Shown piece after piece: positions 1 through 9,232 of a stretch of DNA of 64,000 bases; the first letter of the stretch is position 1; each line of letters starts with the position of its first letter. This DNA comes from Planctomycetota bacterium (lineage in GTDB: Bacteria; Planctomycetota; UBA11346). The stretch lies in the NCBI GenBank assembly GCA_016745075.1, contig JADGDD010000005.1, forward strand, positions 101,551 to 165,550, in the 5' to 3' direction. A program made the translations under genes and the position numbers. The notes under the pieces are model-generated. The model was not told the origin of the DNA. It saw only the letters and a program-made list of their open reading frames with translations, and did no database searches.

Positions 1-820
1 AGAAAAAGAAGGCCGTGTAGAACGCGCTATTAACGCCTATGAATCTGCTTTAGAATTAGATCCTCGTCACAGCGAATCAGCATTCAAATTGGGCAACTTA
101 TTTGACCGTATCGGTGATGACGACCTTGCTGTAGAGAACTACCTCATGTGTGCTGATATTTGGCCACATTATCTACCAGGTGTTATGAATCTTGGCGTAT
201 TGTATGAAGAGCGTGGCGAAGCAAACGCTGCCATTGACTGTTTCCGTCAAGTATTGGCATACAATCCAGAAAACTACCGTGCGAAAATATTGCTCCGCGA
301 TGCGCAAGCTAGCCGCAGCATGTTTTATGATGAAAATGAAGAACGTCATCAAGAGCGTATGAACAAAATCCTCAAAACTTCAGTAAATGATTTTGAGCTT
401 TCTGTTCGTAGTCGTAACTGTCTTGCGAAAATGAACATTTTCACTTTGGGTGATCTTATTAGCATCACCGAACAAGAAATGCTTAACTACAAAAACTTTG
501 GTGAGACATCATTAAAAGAAGTCAAAGAAATGTTGTCTGCCCGTAACTTGCATCTTGGCATGTTACGTGAGCGTGAAGAAAAAACGCTTCGTAAAGCGGA
601 CCAAAAAATTCTTTCAGAAAGCATAGAAAAACTAGAGCTTTCAGAATCAACCATGAACATGCTTGGTAAACTTGGCGTCACTCGTATTGGCGACCTTGAA
701 CAATACAACGACTTGCAACTCTACCGCGCAGAAGACAGCGGCCAAAGCGTTGTTCAAGAACTGTTCACCGCAATGGGTGCCCTCGGCTTCAAACTTGAAG
801 GCCCAAATATCCGCGTCTAA
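1..820 (+). CDS. TPR protein with two RNA polymerase alpha-CTD-like domains (5' partial)
   Basis: The reading frame is open from base 2, so the gene begins outside the window; about 272 C-terminal residues are visible. The first ~100 visible residues form about three tetratricopeptide repeats. They are followed by two helical modules resembling the C-terminal domain of RNA polymerase alpha. The first has the family signature LSVRSRNCL followed by a NFG turn and a SLKEVKEML helix; the second, more diverged, begins near KLELSEST. In RpoA this fold binds UP elements and activators. Planctomycete genomes are known to encode such TPR/alpha-CTD proteins apart from rpoA. A role in DNA or RNA polymerase binding is inferred. 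It is not rpoA: no N-terminal dimerisation domain is visible. A strong hairpin follows the stop codon. Confidence 0.8.
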   Translation, partial: EKEGRVERAINAYESALELDPRHSESAFKLGNLFDRIGDDDLAVENYLMCADIWPHYLPGVMNLGVLYEERGEANAAIDCFRQVLAYNPENYRAKILLRDAQASRSMFYDENEERHQERMNKILKTSVNDFELSVRSRNCLAKMNIFTLGDLISITEQEMLNYKNFGETSLKEVKEMLSARNLHLGMLREREEKTLRKADQKILSESIEKLELSESTMNMLGKLGVTRIGDLEQYNDLQLYRAEDSGQSVVQELFTAMGALGFKLEGPNIRV

Positions 821-841
821 GAAAAATAATATTGATACATT

Positions 842-873
842 AAAAAGCCTGCGCTATTAAGCGCAGGCTTTTT
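842..873. terminator. Bidirectional intrinsic terminator between convergent genes
   Basis: A perfect 14-bp inverted repeat (842-855 with 860-873) with a 4-nt ATTA loop has an A-run on the left arm and a T-run on the right arm. It can therefore stop transcription from both sides: the TPR/alpha-CTD gene on plus and the sulfatase gene on minus. Confidence 0.9.
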
Positions 874-919
874 AATGTGATATAAAATATTATGGAAGAG
901 GCTTTTTTATGTCAGTTTC

Positions 920-2323
920 CTAATACCCTGCATTGACATAATTCGGATCAGCATTGGGTCCGTGTCCTAATGCTGCGCAACGAACTCGAAATTGTTCGAT
1001 TGCTTCTGTGTATTTTTCATCATCAATGTAGTTCACATTTTCTTCTGGGTTCAGGCTCAAATCAAAGAGAACTTCTTTTCTTTTTTCGCCTTCGTCGGTA
1101 TCACAGAACCAAATATATTTCAGTGTACCCTGTTTGATCATCAAGTTGCCGCCAACTTGAGAAATACTTTCATCGTTCCAGTTTGGTGCTTCGCCTTTGG
1201 CGAGTGGAACCAAACTACGGCTATCAAGCCCTTCTGGGGTTGGAATATCGGCCATGTCACAGAGGGTTGCATATAAATCACAGAGATTGACATTCTCCGT
1301 AATCAACTTGCCGCCTGCAAAGTATTTCGGTGCCCGAATAATGAGCGGTACACGGACGCAGCCATCGTAGAATTTAAACTTCCACCAGCAATTGTGCTCG
1401 CCCATCAATTCACCGTGGTCAGAACAATAGACAATAATCCAATCATCTAAATCTTGGCCAACAGCTTCTAGGCCATCAAGTACCTGTTGGTATTGATCAT
1501 CAATGCGTTCAATCATCGCAGCATAGGCAGCATGAGCATTGCGAATGTCGTTCTTACCAAGATCTTTGCCTGGACGCCAGATACCTGGCCAATCCTTTTC
1601 TGTTGCCATTTCTGGTAATGGGTTTTCATCAGTAAATGGCTTGGCTTTATTCAGATGATAAGCGTAGGCCTCAGGATCATCAGTGATAAATGGGTCATGT
1701 GGAGCAATTAAAGAGACCTTGAGCATAACCGGAGCATCTGTTTCTGGATTATGCGGACGCAAGCCATTCTGATATTGTAATTTCATCCACATCAGTGCAC
1801 CATCTACGGTGTACTCATCTACAAATTGAACTGGATTTTCACCAACCCCCGAGCGCTTAAGAGAGTTGTAAAAATTGGGCGCATCAGAAGCGCCCTCTTC
1901 TTGCTGGTATCGAGCAAATTCTTCAGGAACGCGATCTTCCACAAAACCAGTATGCACATTCAGTTCTTCACCAATGCGTTTGCGCCAGCCTTGCATTTGA
2001 TCCCAGCCGCTATGGTGTAGCTTACCACAGCAAACGGTGTTATACGCATATTGAGAAAAGCGCTTGGCAAAAGTGAGTGAGCTTGGCTGTAAATCTCCAT
2101 GGAAAGATTCTTGCCCGCAGGTGCGTGGTAATTGCCCAGCTGCCAAAGAATGGCGGCACGGCACACAGACAGGATTTGGTGCATAACAGTTACGGAATTG
2201 AGCACCCGTTTCAGCAAGCCAATCCAAACACGGGGTACGTACTGGATGTCCTTCATAACCAGTAAAATCTGGCCGATGCTGATCGCTCATCAGGAATAAA
2301 ATATTAGGTCGTTTCGTAGTCAT
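920..2323 (-). CDS. Sulfatase (type I, formylglycine-dependent)
   Basis: This 467-aa alkaline-phosphatase-superfamily sulfatase would hydrolyse sulfate esters; the substrate is unknown. The frame stays open to 2446, but homology starts at the ATG at 2323 (MTTKRPNILFLMSD), so that start is used. The N-terminal metal-binding Asp lies in the SDQH motif (residues 13-16). The CVPCR signature at 53-57 supplies Cys53, the residue converted to formylglycine. SDHG near residues 301-304 supplies further metal ligands. No signal peptide is visible from this start, unlike most exported sulfatases. No maturase (anSME or FGE) lies in the window. The start is about 110 nt after the stop of the ECF sigma gene on the same strand, so co-transcription is possible. 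Confidence 0.93.
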   Translation of the reverse strand: MTTKRPNILFLMSDQHRPDFTGYEGHPVRTPCLDWLAETGAQFRNCYAPNPVCVPCRHSLAAGQLPRTCGQESFHGDLQPSSLTFAKRFSQYAYNTVCCGKLHHSGWDQMQGWRKRIGEELNVHTGFVEDRVPEEFARYQQEEGASDAPNFYNSLKRSGVGENPVQFVDEYTVDGALMWMKLQYQNGLRPHNPETDAPVMLKVSLIAPHDPFITDDPEAYAYHLNKAKPFTDENPLPEMATEKDWPGIWRPGKDLGKNDIRNAHAAYAAMIERIDDQYQQVLDGLEAVGQDLDDWIIVYCSDHGELMGEHNCWWKFKFYDGCVRVPLIIRAPKYFAGGKLITENVNLCDLYATLCDMADIPTPEGLDSRSLVPLAKGEAPNWNDESISQVGGNLMIKQGTLKYIWFCDTDEGEKRKEVLFDLSLNPEENVNYIDDEKYTEAIEQFRVRCAALGHGPNADPNYVNAGY

Positions 2324-2432
2324 GTCGCAAACATAGCAATAAAAGCCACAGAGTCTAGCGCGAGGTGTAGTGGATAAATACAGGGTAACAATATGGTAAG
2401 ACCAGTTCCTTAGAAAAGAGACTCGGCTGTCC

Positions 2433-4469
2433 TTATTTGAGTACACCGATGTTTAAGGATTTGTTGACGGTATATAGTAGGTATTGACCACTTGGGCTCG
2501 GCTGTGCATTTTGTGCCCTGTTTTCATAGAGGTCGGACTGATGAATCAGAATTCCGTTGGCGGAATTCTGATATAAAAATAAATTGTATGTATTATTATT
2601 TTTATCAACCGGTCCGTAGGTGAAAAGAGTGGCGGCTTGGCTAGCATAAGTTCCGCTTATGCCTTGTACGTGTAGAGAATAATTATTGGCGTAGGTCTTT
2701 GTCTCAGGTAGAAGCAATGAGTCTCCCAAAAAATTAAATGCAAGGACTTGACCACGATCCCTATGGTTTTGAGAGAGGCTATACATAATGATTTGTTGAA
2801 CATCGGGTAATATAAGGGGGCGCATTTCATTTTCTAATGCAGTCAAGAGTGCAGGTGAGGAAGGTGATGTTTTCTGAGTGCCAATATTCAGGATAAAACA
2901 TTCGTTTTTATCTGAGAGTAGTGCATATGCTCCATTATGAGAAATAGCATGTATACGTAGTGAGGCGAAATCAATGGTGTCGTTATTGAGGTAGAAACTG
3001 TTGATGACTTGCCCTTTGTTGTTCTGTATAGTAAAGAGCTTGTTGTCAAAAGTTAAGGAATGGCCGCCAGTAAAGAATAGGGGGTATGTGTGATTAAGTG
3101 TTTTTGGGGGAGAATTCGACGCAGTTGCAGCGAGTTCTAAATGCCAATCAATATCTGCGCCTGGATGCCACTTGTGTATTCTTTCGTCTGAAGCGTATCC
3201 GTACTGTGCTGAACTATTTTGCAGAATGAACAGAAAGTGTTGCTTATCATGCGAGGAGGAAAGATAGTAAATTGTTTCTGGAACAGTGTATGTTTTGCGG
3301 GTATTATTTGGATAAATTCGAATGATTTCTTTTCCAAGCCATGCCATAATGGAATTATCAGCAAGCATGGAGATATGCCTGTATTGGCCAGCAGAGTGAA
3401 GGATAGGAGATGTGAGTGATGCAATGTGTTCGGATTCATTTTCAGCGATAGTGTAGCGATATATGTCTAAGGATAAGTGCATGTTATTATTCTGTAAGAC
3501 AGAATAATAACATGCTGTTTCTTGTGTGTTCCAGAGAACGAGAAAATTAGGATACTTAGGCGTGAAAGGTAGAGTATGGGTTTGTATTAAAGAAAACGCT
3601 GGTGTATGAGATTTTGTAAGTTCTGGTGTTTGACTGGCGTTGATTGTTCTGTTTTTTTCTGAAACAGTAGGGGTTTCACTGAGACTGAGAGATAAGATGC
3701 CCCCAGAGAGAAGCACTGCTGCAAATGTTAGTCCGGCAGCCCAGGTCTTGATTGATTGCCATGCAAGCATTTTACTTACAGCACCGCTAGCGGAGGCGAC
3801 CTGAGTCGGAATGTGACCTTTATCAAGTAGGCTGTGCGCAAGTGTAAGAGCGGCATCTTTAGTGAGGGGGGCTGCGTGTATGGTATTTGTTAAGAGTGTG
3901 CCTAAAATGATGACAGTAATACTGAGCCCACGCTTTTGTAGTCGTTTTTGCAAGAGGGTTTGCGCACGGGCAAGCCGTGTTCGGAAGGTTGCGGCTTTGC
4001 ACTGAATGAGTTCGGCTGCTTCTGCGCTAGTATGGTCCTGAAAATACCGAATGATAAGGGCTTGTTGGTATTTTTTAGGTAAAAGTTGGAGCTCTTCTTG
4101 AATAAGCGACTTGTACTCTCCAGTGTGACCGCTTTCTTCAGTCGTTAGTCGAGTCATATGTGCTACCTCTTTCTCTCGTTGTTTGCGGCGGCGATCGGCT
4201 CTGTTGAAATCTAGTGCAGCGCACCGAGCAACTTTATAGAGAAAAGGGGCTATAGATTGGCGCTCTTTTATGGTAGCTGCTTTTTGAGCAAGGATAAGAA
4301 AGCTGGCCTGAACAGCATCTTCTACATCATGGTCTTGATACAAAACAGACTTGCAAACAGAACGAACCATACCGTTATAGCGCTCAACTAAATCTGTAAA
4401 CGCTTTGTCTGACTCCTTTTCAATGAAAAGGTTCAGTAGCTGAGTATCGCTTGGTTCTGTCTCCCGCAT
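2433..4469 (-). CDS. ECF sigma factor fused to membrane segments and a large C-terminal domain
   Basis: This 678-aa protein starts at the ATG at 4469, preceded by AAAGGTGG; the longer open frame to 4550 lacks a start context. Residues ~1-100 are sigma-70 region 2 (DLVERYNGMVRSV, DVEDAVQASFLILAQ) and ~125-185 region 4 (LPKKYQQALIIRYF, then an HTH). A hydrophobic segment follows near 185-205 and a clear transmembrane helix near 240-265. The last ~400 residues are beta-rich with repeating short motifs, compatible with a beta-propeller but not assigned to a family. ECF factors with long C-terminal extensions are known from planctomycetes; the model that the extension senses outside signals is inference. 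No separate anti-sigma gene is adjacent. The gene is divergent from the hydrolase/thioredoxin gene at 4606. Confidence 0.88.
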   Translation of the reverse strand: MRETEPSDTQLLNLFIEKESDKAFTDLVERYNGMVRSVCKSVLYQDHDVEDAVQASFLILAQKAATIKERQSIAPFLYKVARCAALDFNRADRRRKQREKEVAHMTRLTTEESGHTGEYKSLIQEELQLLPKKYQQALIIRYFQDHTSAEAAELIQCKAATFRTRLARAQTLLQKRLQKRGLSITVIILGTLLTNTIHAAPLTKDAALTLAHSLLDKGHIPTQVASASGAVSKMLAWQSIKTWAAGLTFAAVLLSGGILSLSLSETPTVSEKNRTINASQTPELTKSHTPAFSLIQTHTLPFTPKYPNFLVLWNTQETACYYSVLQNNNMHLSLDIYRYTIAENESEHIASLTSPILHSAGQYRHISMLADNSIMAWLGKEIIRIYPNNTRKTYTVPETIYYLSSSHDKQHFLFILQNSSAQYGYASDERIHKWHPGADIDWHLELAATASNSPPKTLNHTYPLFFTGGHSLTFDNKLFTIQNNKGQVINSFYLNNDTIDFASLRIHAISHNGAYALLSDKNECFILNIGTQKTSPSSPALLTALENEMRPLILPDVQQIIMYSLSQNHRDRGQVLAFNFLGDSLLLPETKTYANNYSLHVQGISGTYASQAATLFTYGPVDKNNNTYNLFLYQNSANGILIHQSDLYENRAQNAQPSPSGQYLLYTVNKSLNIGVLK

Positions 4470-4523
4470 GACCACCTTTCTGTAGGTGAGGATATACACA
4501 TAGCTCATCTTTCTACAACTATT

Positions 4524-4581
4524 CCGCCACGAGATAGAGAAGTGTTTCATTTTTCTGAAACAAAAAAAGGTTTGGTGGCGG
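4524..4581. promoter_or_regulatory. Nested symmetric inverted repeat in divergent intergenic region
   Basis: CCGCCAC (4524-4530) and GTGGCGG (4575-4581) flank GTTTCA (4544-4549) and TGAAAC (4556-4561). The spacers on the two sides are both exactly 13 nt, so both repeats share one centre. The element lies between the ECF sigma gene and the plus-strand hydrolase/thioredoxin gene, upstream of the latter's AGGAGG ribosome binding site. It could be a two-site operator or an mRNA hairpin; neither is proven. Confidence 0.45.
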
Positions 4582-4605
4582 TATGGGGTAAAGGAGGCAT
4601 ATCTT

Positions 4606-7023
4606 ATGCAAATTATTCAACAGAAAAATAGAAGGAAATCATTTGCGATGCTCGTATTGGTCGTATTTAGTTTTGCTCTCTGTGGTGAAGCTTTAGCCCA
4701 AGTGGATGTTGTGGAAGGGAAGCCCGAAGGTGGCATAAATTATCAACTCCATACAGATAAAAAAAATGAAACATCTCGGCTTGCTATTTGGCTTCATCCA
4801 TCTGGAGGGTCAATGAATGACAATGCTAAAACTCTTATTCCTTTGTTAGCGAAGCACGGTTTTGCATTAATGATCCCAACAGATAAGAGCTACCGCTCAT
4901 GGAATACAGATGAGATTCACAAGGTCATGAATATCTCAGTTCCTCATGCACAGAAAAATAAAAACATAAATAATGAAAAACCTTTTCTTATCGGTTTCAG
5001 TGCTGGTGGGCAAATTGCAGTGATACATTTTTTAGAGCATCCGGAAAGTATTGGAGGCATTGTTGCTAATTCAACCTTCCCTTTACAAATGGGTGCGCGA
5101 GGTTTTAGTCGCCTTGCCCCACCTACAGGTGAAGCCCATAAACAGGTTCCTTTTTTTGTTGTACTTGGTCAGCAAGAACGTGCGGAAAATGCATGGACAC
5201 CATGGAATGAAGAAGGATATGCTCTTGAGCAACATGTTATTGAGAACGCTGGTCACCAATGGCTCTTGTCTGGTAAGGTTCTTAAGGATTTGTCAAACTG
5301 GTTATCTGTTCACGTGAAAGGGTCTAGTTCGACTTCAGGAGAGAATCAAGAGTCGAGTTGGCTGATAGATTATGATAAAGCATTTCTGCAATCACAGCAG
5401 ACAGGTAAAGATGTCCTGATGCTTGTCACGGGTATTGATATGTTTGGCGCATCTGCCAAGTTCGATAAACTTCTTCAAGATGACAAATTGCGCGAAAAAC
5501 TGGAAGAGAATTATGTTTTATTGAGAATACAAGTTTCAGGGTCAGGGTTATCTTCCGAGCAAAAGGCTAAAAACAGTGCCATTCAGATGCAATATAAAGT
5601 CCCGAATTTTCCTCGTTTAATATTTCTGAATTCAGATAAATATCCGTATGCAGCAGCTACGTATCTTGCAGAAAAAGCCCAGGAACGATTGGGTTCTAAT
5701 GATAAAGGTATCTTATTTAAAGGTAGTGCTTCGAGTGTGCGTAGAAAATTAGGGCGTGTAGAGAAGGCTCGGAAAACATTTAAGCCTCTCTGGGAGAAGA
5801 TACAAGAAAGCGAGGGCGAAGCTCGGAGTCAATTGCTTAAAGAATATATAGAAAAAATGGAAGAAGAAGGTGTCTATTATGACGCTGATTTTTATAACCG
5901 TCTGGTAGCTCGTGTAGACGGAGGCCAAGAGAAAGACGCGAACGGTCTTGTGTGGCAAACAAATTATGAAAAAGCTTTAAAGCAAGCTCAAGATGAGAAG
6001 AAATTATTATTTATGAATTTCACTGGTTCGGATTGGTGCCAACCGTGTCAAGCATTGCATGAGAATGTGTTTTCTACTACAGAATTCAGAGATATGGCTC
6101 AGGAATTATTTGTTCTCTTAGAGTTGGATTTCCCAAGAGTGACACAGATTGATGAAGAATTACAGCAGCAAAACCAAATGAAACAACGTCATTTTAGAGT
6201 GCGTGCCTTTCCTACAATTATATTATTATCGGAAGACTCTACCATGCACTGTTCATTAAGTGGGTATTCGGATGAATCGACAAAAGAGTATTTAGATAAG
6301 ATAAAAGGGCTTGTTGATAAAGGTTATGAACGCCGATTGCTGATAGAACAGGCTCAAAACTGTACGGGAGTTGAAAAAGCGAAGCTTCTTGATCAATCGC
6401 TGGAAATGGCAGCAGAGCTTTCTGTAGGTGTCACAAAAGAAGACTATCAGGCTGTTATTGATGCGGATGCAGATAACGAAGCGGGTCTCAAGGAAAAATG
6501 GGAGAACAACTTACTGATGAATGACATTCAGACCTTAGCGCAAACAAGACCGCAAGAAGCCATTGGTAAGATGGATGAGCTTATAACGAATTCTAGTGGT
6601 GAACAACGCGTCCATTTTTATCTCACTCGAGCGTATTTTCGAGTTTTAGCGAACCCTAGAGGGTTTGATGAAATGTTGAAAGATGTGGATCTTGCACAAG
6701 AATATTCGGAAAAAACCGTAAATCTTCTTTCATTACGTCCTATGGTCATGCGAATAAATCAATTTTATGCTCAGCAAAGGAAGAATGGAAAAGTGATCAA
6801 AATGTCTAAAGAATGGATTAAACGAGACCCTACACATGGGGAGGCTTATTACTGGTTGGGATGTAGTCAGGCAAGCAATAAGAAATTGGTTGATCAGGCT
6901 CTGGATAATATTGAAAAAGCTATTCAAAATGGATTTGATCATTTGGATGTCATCAAAAATGATGCGCGTCTACGTGCAATACGTGAAAACCCTAGATTCA
7001 TTACGTTAGTAAGCGGTACATAA
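4606..7023 (+). CDS. Secreted alpha/beta-hydrolase fused to two thioredoxin-like domains
   Basis: This 805-aa protein starts at an ATG after AAGGAGG. Residues 1-32 are a signal peptide ending ALAQ. Residues ~45-235 resemble an alpha/beta-hydrolase (PHB-depolymerase/dienelactone-hydrolase type), with nucleophile elbow GFSAGG (Ser132) and a late His217 in AGHQW. A first thioredoxin-like domain (~252-375) lacks CxxC but keeps a cis-Pro region (VPNFP). A second (~445-570) has redox motif WCQPC at 477-481 and cis-Pro AFPTI. The C-terminal third is helical and TPR-like. It probably acts in the periplasm or outside the cell. Hydrolase substrate and redox partner are unknown. It is divergent from the ECF sigma gene and 48 nt upstream of the next secreted protein, suggesting an operon. 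Confidence 0.8.
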   Translation: MQIIQQKNRRKSFAMLVLVVFSFALCGEALAQVDVVEGKPEGGINYQLHTDKKNETSRLAIWLHPSGGSMNDNAKTLIPLLAKHGFALMIPTDKSYRSWNTDEIHKVMNISVPHAQKNKNINNEKPFLIGFSAGGQIAVIHFLEHPESIGGIVANSTFPLQMGARGFSRLAPPTGEAHKQVPFFVVLGQQERAENAWTPWNEEGYALEQHVIENAGHQWLLSGKVLKDLSNWLSVHVKGSSSTSGENQESSWLIDYDKAFLQSQQTGKDVLMLVTGIDMFGASAKFDKLLQDDKLREKLEENYVLLRIQVSGSGLSSEQKAKNSAIQMQYKVPNFPRLIFLNSDKYPYAAATYLAEKAQERLGSNDKGILFKGSASSVRRKLGRVEKARKTFKPLWEKIQESEGEARSQLLKEYIEKMEEEGVYYDADFYNRLVARVDGGQEKDANGLVWQTNYEKALKQAQDEKKLLFMNFTGSDWCQPCQALHENVFSTTEFRDMAQELFVLLELDFPRVTQIDEELQQQNQMKQRHFRVRAFPTIILLSEDSTMHCSLSGYSDESTKEYLDKIKGLVDKGYERRLLIEQAQNCTGVEKAKLLDQSLEMAAELSVGVTKEDYQAVIDADADNEAGLKEKWENNLLMNDIQTLAQTRPQEAIGKMDELITNSSGEQRVHFYLTRAYFRVLANPRGFDEMLKDVDLAQEYSEKTVNLLSLRPMVMRINQFYAQQRKNGKVIKMSKEWIKRDPTHGEAYYWLGCSQASNKKLVDQALDNIEKAIQNGFDHLDVIKNDARLRAIRENPRFITLVSGT

Positions 7024-7071
7024 GTTTTTCTATGAATGGGTTTTCTCCGTCGACTGAAGGGATTTTGTCTT

Positions 7072-8406
7072 ATGCAAAAAAGTAAAAAACCAATAAGAAT
7101 GTGTCTGCTGTTGTTTGGTGTGGGGCTGTACCTATTCAATGTATCATGTTCAGTGAATGACCCAGAAGTGGACAGCGTTTTTGTGCCGTATTCTAACCCT
7201 GATATTTACATGGAAACAGGGGTTTCACCTAGTGGTAATGTCGCTATAGGGGAAGATGGTCTTCTTATTCTTCCGGGAGTGGATATTTTCCCGTTACGCA
7301 ATGATAGCGGTGAACAAGTTAGACTATCATGGTATGATTCAAGTAGTAGACCCCCTTTTCCGTGGCAAGCTGCTGTTCCTAAAGTACCATCAACAATGGA
7401 AGACCATATTGGCGGTGGGAATTTTGAGCCGAATACTGCTGATATGGGAGGCACTATTCAAATGATTGAGAGTTTAGATTCACGTGACACGAAACTTCGA
7501 TATCAACCAGTGCAAGCCTCTCAAGGCACTTACGGTGCAGATTGGTTTCGCTATGCTACGACAACTATTGCAGGTATAGAATCTGTTTCTCATGTGCATG
7601 TGCGTTGGAGTGAATTGGAGCCAGATGTCTATGAGCCAGATGATCATCCTCAATTTGCTCGGGATATGACTCGGTTGTTAACACGGCCTAAGGGGCGTAC
7701 TGTATACGAAAGCCATACTTCAGATTATAAAGCACCTTTTACACCTCTTTTTCATCAGCGTTTTGATTGCTTGAATAATACCCCACCTAATTATTTAGGA
7801 GATTTTAACGCAGGATTTATGAATGGCGGAGATCGAGATTGGTTTAAGATTATTGTTCCAGATAATAAAAGTATTTTAACAATAGAAAGCATCATCCCGA
7901 ATGAAAAAGGATCTAGCGATATAAGTATAGATGCAGGACAAGTATCTATTACTCTTTTTGACGGGAGCACTGGTGCACCGCTCGTTACTTGGTTTCCGCC
8001 TCCGATTAATTCAACCTATAATATGGGAGGGAATAACCAGCATGCAGCGCAAGCAGGGATTGGTTATGGATTTAGCCGTTGGCGTGCACCCGTTGACAAT
8101 GATAAACGGCACCAAACGAGCGGCGGTATAACCACTCTCGCTAATGTTAATCAGGGAACGAATCAGCCAGGAGCAGATCCAGGAACAACCGTGTCTGAAG
8201 ATTTTAATAATCGAGCAGTGCGTTTACGCTGGCCTTTAGATACTGGGTATAATAACGGGCTACTTGGAGCAGGCGCAGAGGTGTTTATCCGTGTGACTCC
8301 AATGGGATGGGATAATTGCCTTTCCTATTATCCGCTAGGATCGTATAGAATTGCTATGACCCTTGATGACAGACCTGTTGATTACTACGAGGTTCCACTG
8401 CCATAG
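7072..8406 (+). CDS. Secreted protein of unknown function, possible PPC-like domain
   Basis: I do not recognise a family over the whole 444 residues. The ATG at 7072 is chosen over 7036 because GAAGGGA precedes it at a normal distance. The N-terminus has a basic stretch, a hydrophobic helix and a Cys in FNVSC; the lipobox is non-canonical, so a lipoprotein is possible but not certain. A central segment with YEPDDH and, later, GDRDWFKI resembles the bacterial pre-peptidase C-terminal (PPC) beta-domain often carried by secreted enzymes. No catalytic domain is visible. It follows the hydrolase/thioredoxin gene by 48 nt and is probably co-transcribed with it. Confidence 0.65.
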   Translation: MQKSKKPIRMCLLLFGVGLYLFNVSCSVNDPEVDSVFVPYSNPDIYMETGVSPSGNVAIGEDGLLILPGVDIFPLRNDSGEQVRLSWYDSSSRPPFPWQAAVPKVPSTMEDHIGGGNFEPNTADMGGTIQMIESLDSRDTKLRYQPVQASQGTYGADWFRYATTTIAGIESVSHVHVRWSELEPDVYEPDDHPQFARDMTRLLTRPKGRTVYESHTSDYKAPFTPLFHQRFDCLNNTPPNYLGDFNAGFMNGGDRDWFKIIVPDNKSILTIESIIPNEKGSSDISIDAGQVSITLFDGSTGAPLVTWFPPPINSTYNMGGNNQHAAQAGIGYGFSRWRAPVDNDKRHQTSGGITTLANVNQGTNQPGADPGTTVSEDFNNRAVRLRWPLDTGYNNGLLGAGAEVFIRVTPMGWDNCLSYYPLGSYRIAMTLDDRPVDYYEVPLP

Positions 8407-8448
8407 TTATTGCTGTAATGTCATGATATATAGGTGGAAATATGTGTC

Positions 8449-8673
8449 TTAACTATTTTCGGAAGAGGTATCTAAGTATTGTTGCAATATCTTAATGGCC
8501 TTGTTCTTATCACAGTCCGCCACGTGTAATTCCACCACGTTCATAAAAGTGGCACCAATTTCCATGGTTAGCAGTGACCCTCCCAGCATAGTACAGGCTA
8601 TGCCAGCACTTTCTAAAAGACCTTTGTCAATAGATGCTTCTATTTCGTTAGGATAGGTTTTAAGTAGCGGCAT
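8449..8673 (-). CDS. DUF2007 family small protein
   Basis: This 74-aa protein matches the DUF2007 pattern: an N-terminal YPNEIEASIDKGLLESAGI segment, a central strand region and a C-terminal ELHVADCDKNKAIKIL helix. The family is a small ferredoxin-like fold related to the regulatory PII/ACT-like class; its function is not established. It is convergent with the secreted protein ending at 8406 and lies upstream of nothing obviously related. Confidence 0.8.
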   Translation of the reverse strand: MPLLKTYPNEIEASIDKGLLESAGIACTMLGGSLLTMEIGATFMNVVELHVADCDKNKAIKILQQYLDTSSENS

Positions 8674-8710
8674 TGGTCTGTGTTTCCTCGTTTGAATGTT
8701 TCAGAGGTTA

Positions 8711-9232
8711 TCATTCCACGTTTGTATTATTGAAAGCGCTGGTCATTTTTTCAATATTCATCAGTTGAACTGTTATCATGGTTAGTCGTTGTTGCTCACC
8801 ATTGATATCGTGTTCTACGGACATTTTCATAATGGTAAATACATTCTCGTTAGCATCTTTGTATGTTACATGGTCGCTCATATCCATTTTCATTTTCATG
8901 GCAGAGATTTGCTCGTGTGCTGCGTCCATATCCTTTTCCAGGTCAATCGGATTCTGTCGTGTGTAGCCCGCCTCAATCAATGTTGGTTCGATAGCGTTAA
9001 TAATGTCATCAACAGAGACCGTGTCGCTTTGATATGTAGCTGTTTCCATGTTATTCATTTGCATGTATTGCGCACGTTTTCCAGCTATTGTATCAATGGT
9101 AAGGAGTAAGTTGGAAAACCATTGGTTTCCTTCTATATTTTCAATTGGCTGAAGAGTGGTTGTGTCTGTGGTTGTTTGTTTGCTTTCGCAGCTAATGAGG
9201 AATAAAGCAAAGAGAATGAAGAGGAGTCTCAT
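8711..9232 (-). CDS. Small lipoprotein of unknown function
   Basis: The ATG at 9232 is preceded by AAAGGA at good spacing, and the protein (173 aa) starts directly with a lipoprotein signal: MRLLFILFALFLISC, where LISC is a good lipobox. The mature part has a Thr-rich linker, then a charged alpha/beta region ending near a QRLTMITVQLM strand. No family is recognised. The frame extends upstream to 9289 but without a start context. It is followed 37 nt later by the DUF2007 gene on the same strand. Confidence 0.72.
   Translation of the reverse strand: MRLLFILFALFLISCESKQTTTDTTTLQPIENIEGNQWFSNLLLTIDTIAGKRAQYMQMNNMETATYQSDTVSVDDIINAIEPTLIEAGYTRQNPIDLEKDMDAAHEQISAMKMKMDMSDHVTYKDANENVFTIMKMSVEHDINGEQQRLTMITVQLMNIEKMTSAFNNTNVE

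Noticed and set aside
2324..2446. N-terminal extension of the sulfatase frame
   Set aside because: Homology begins at 2323 and the extension overlaps the end of the sigma-factor gene.
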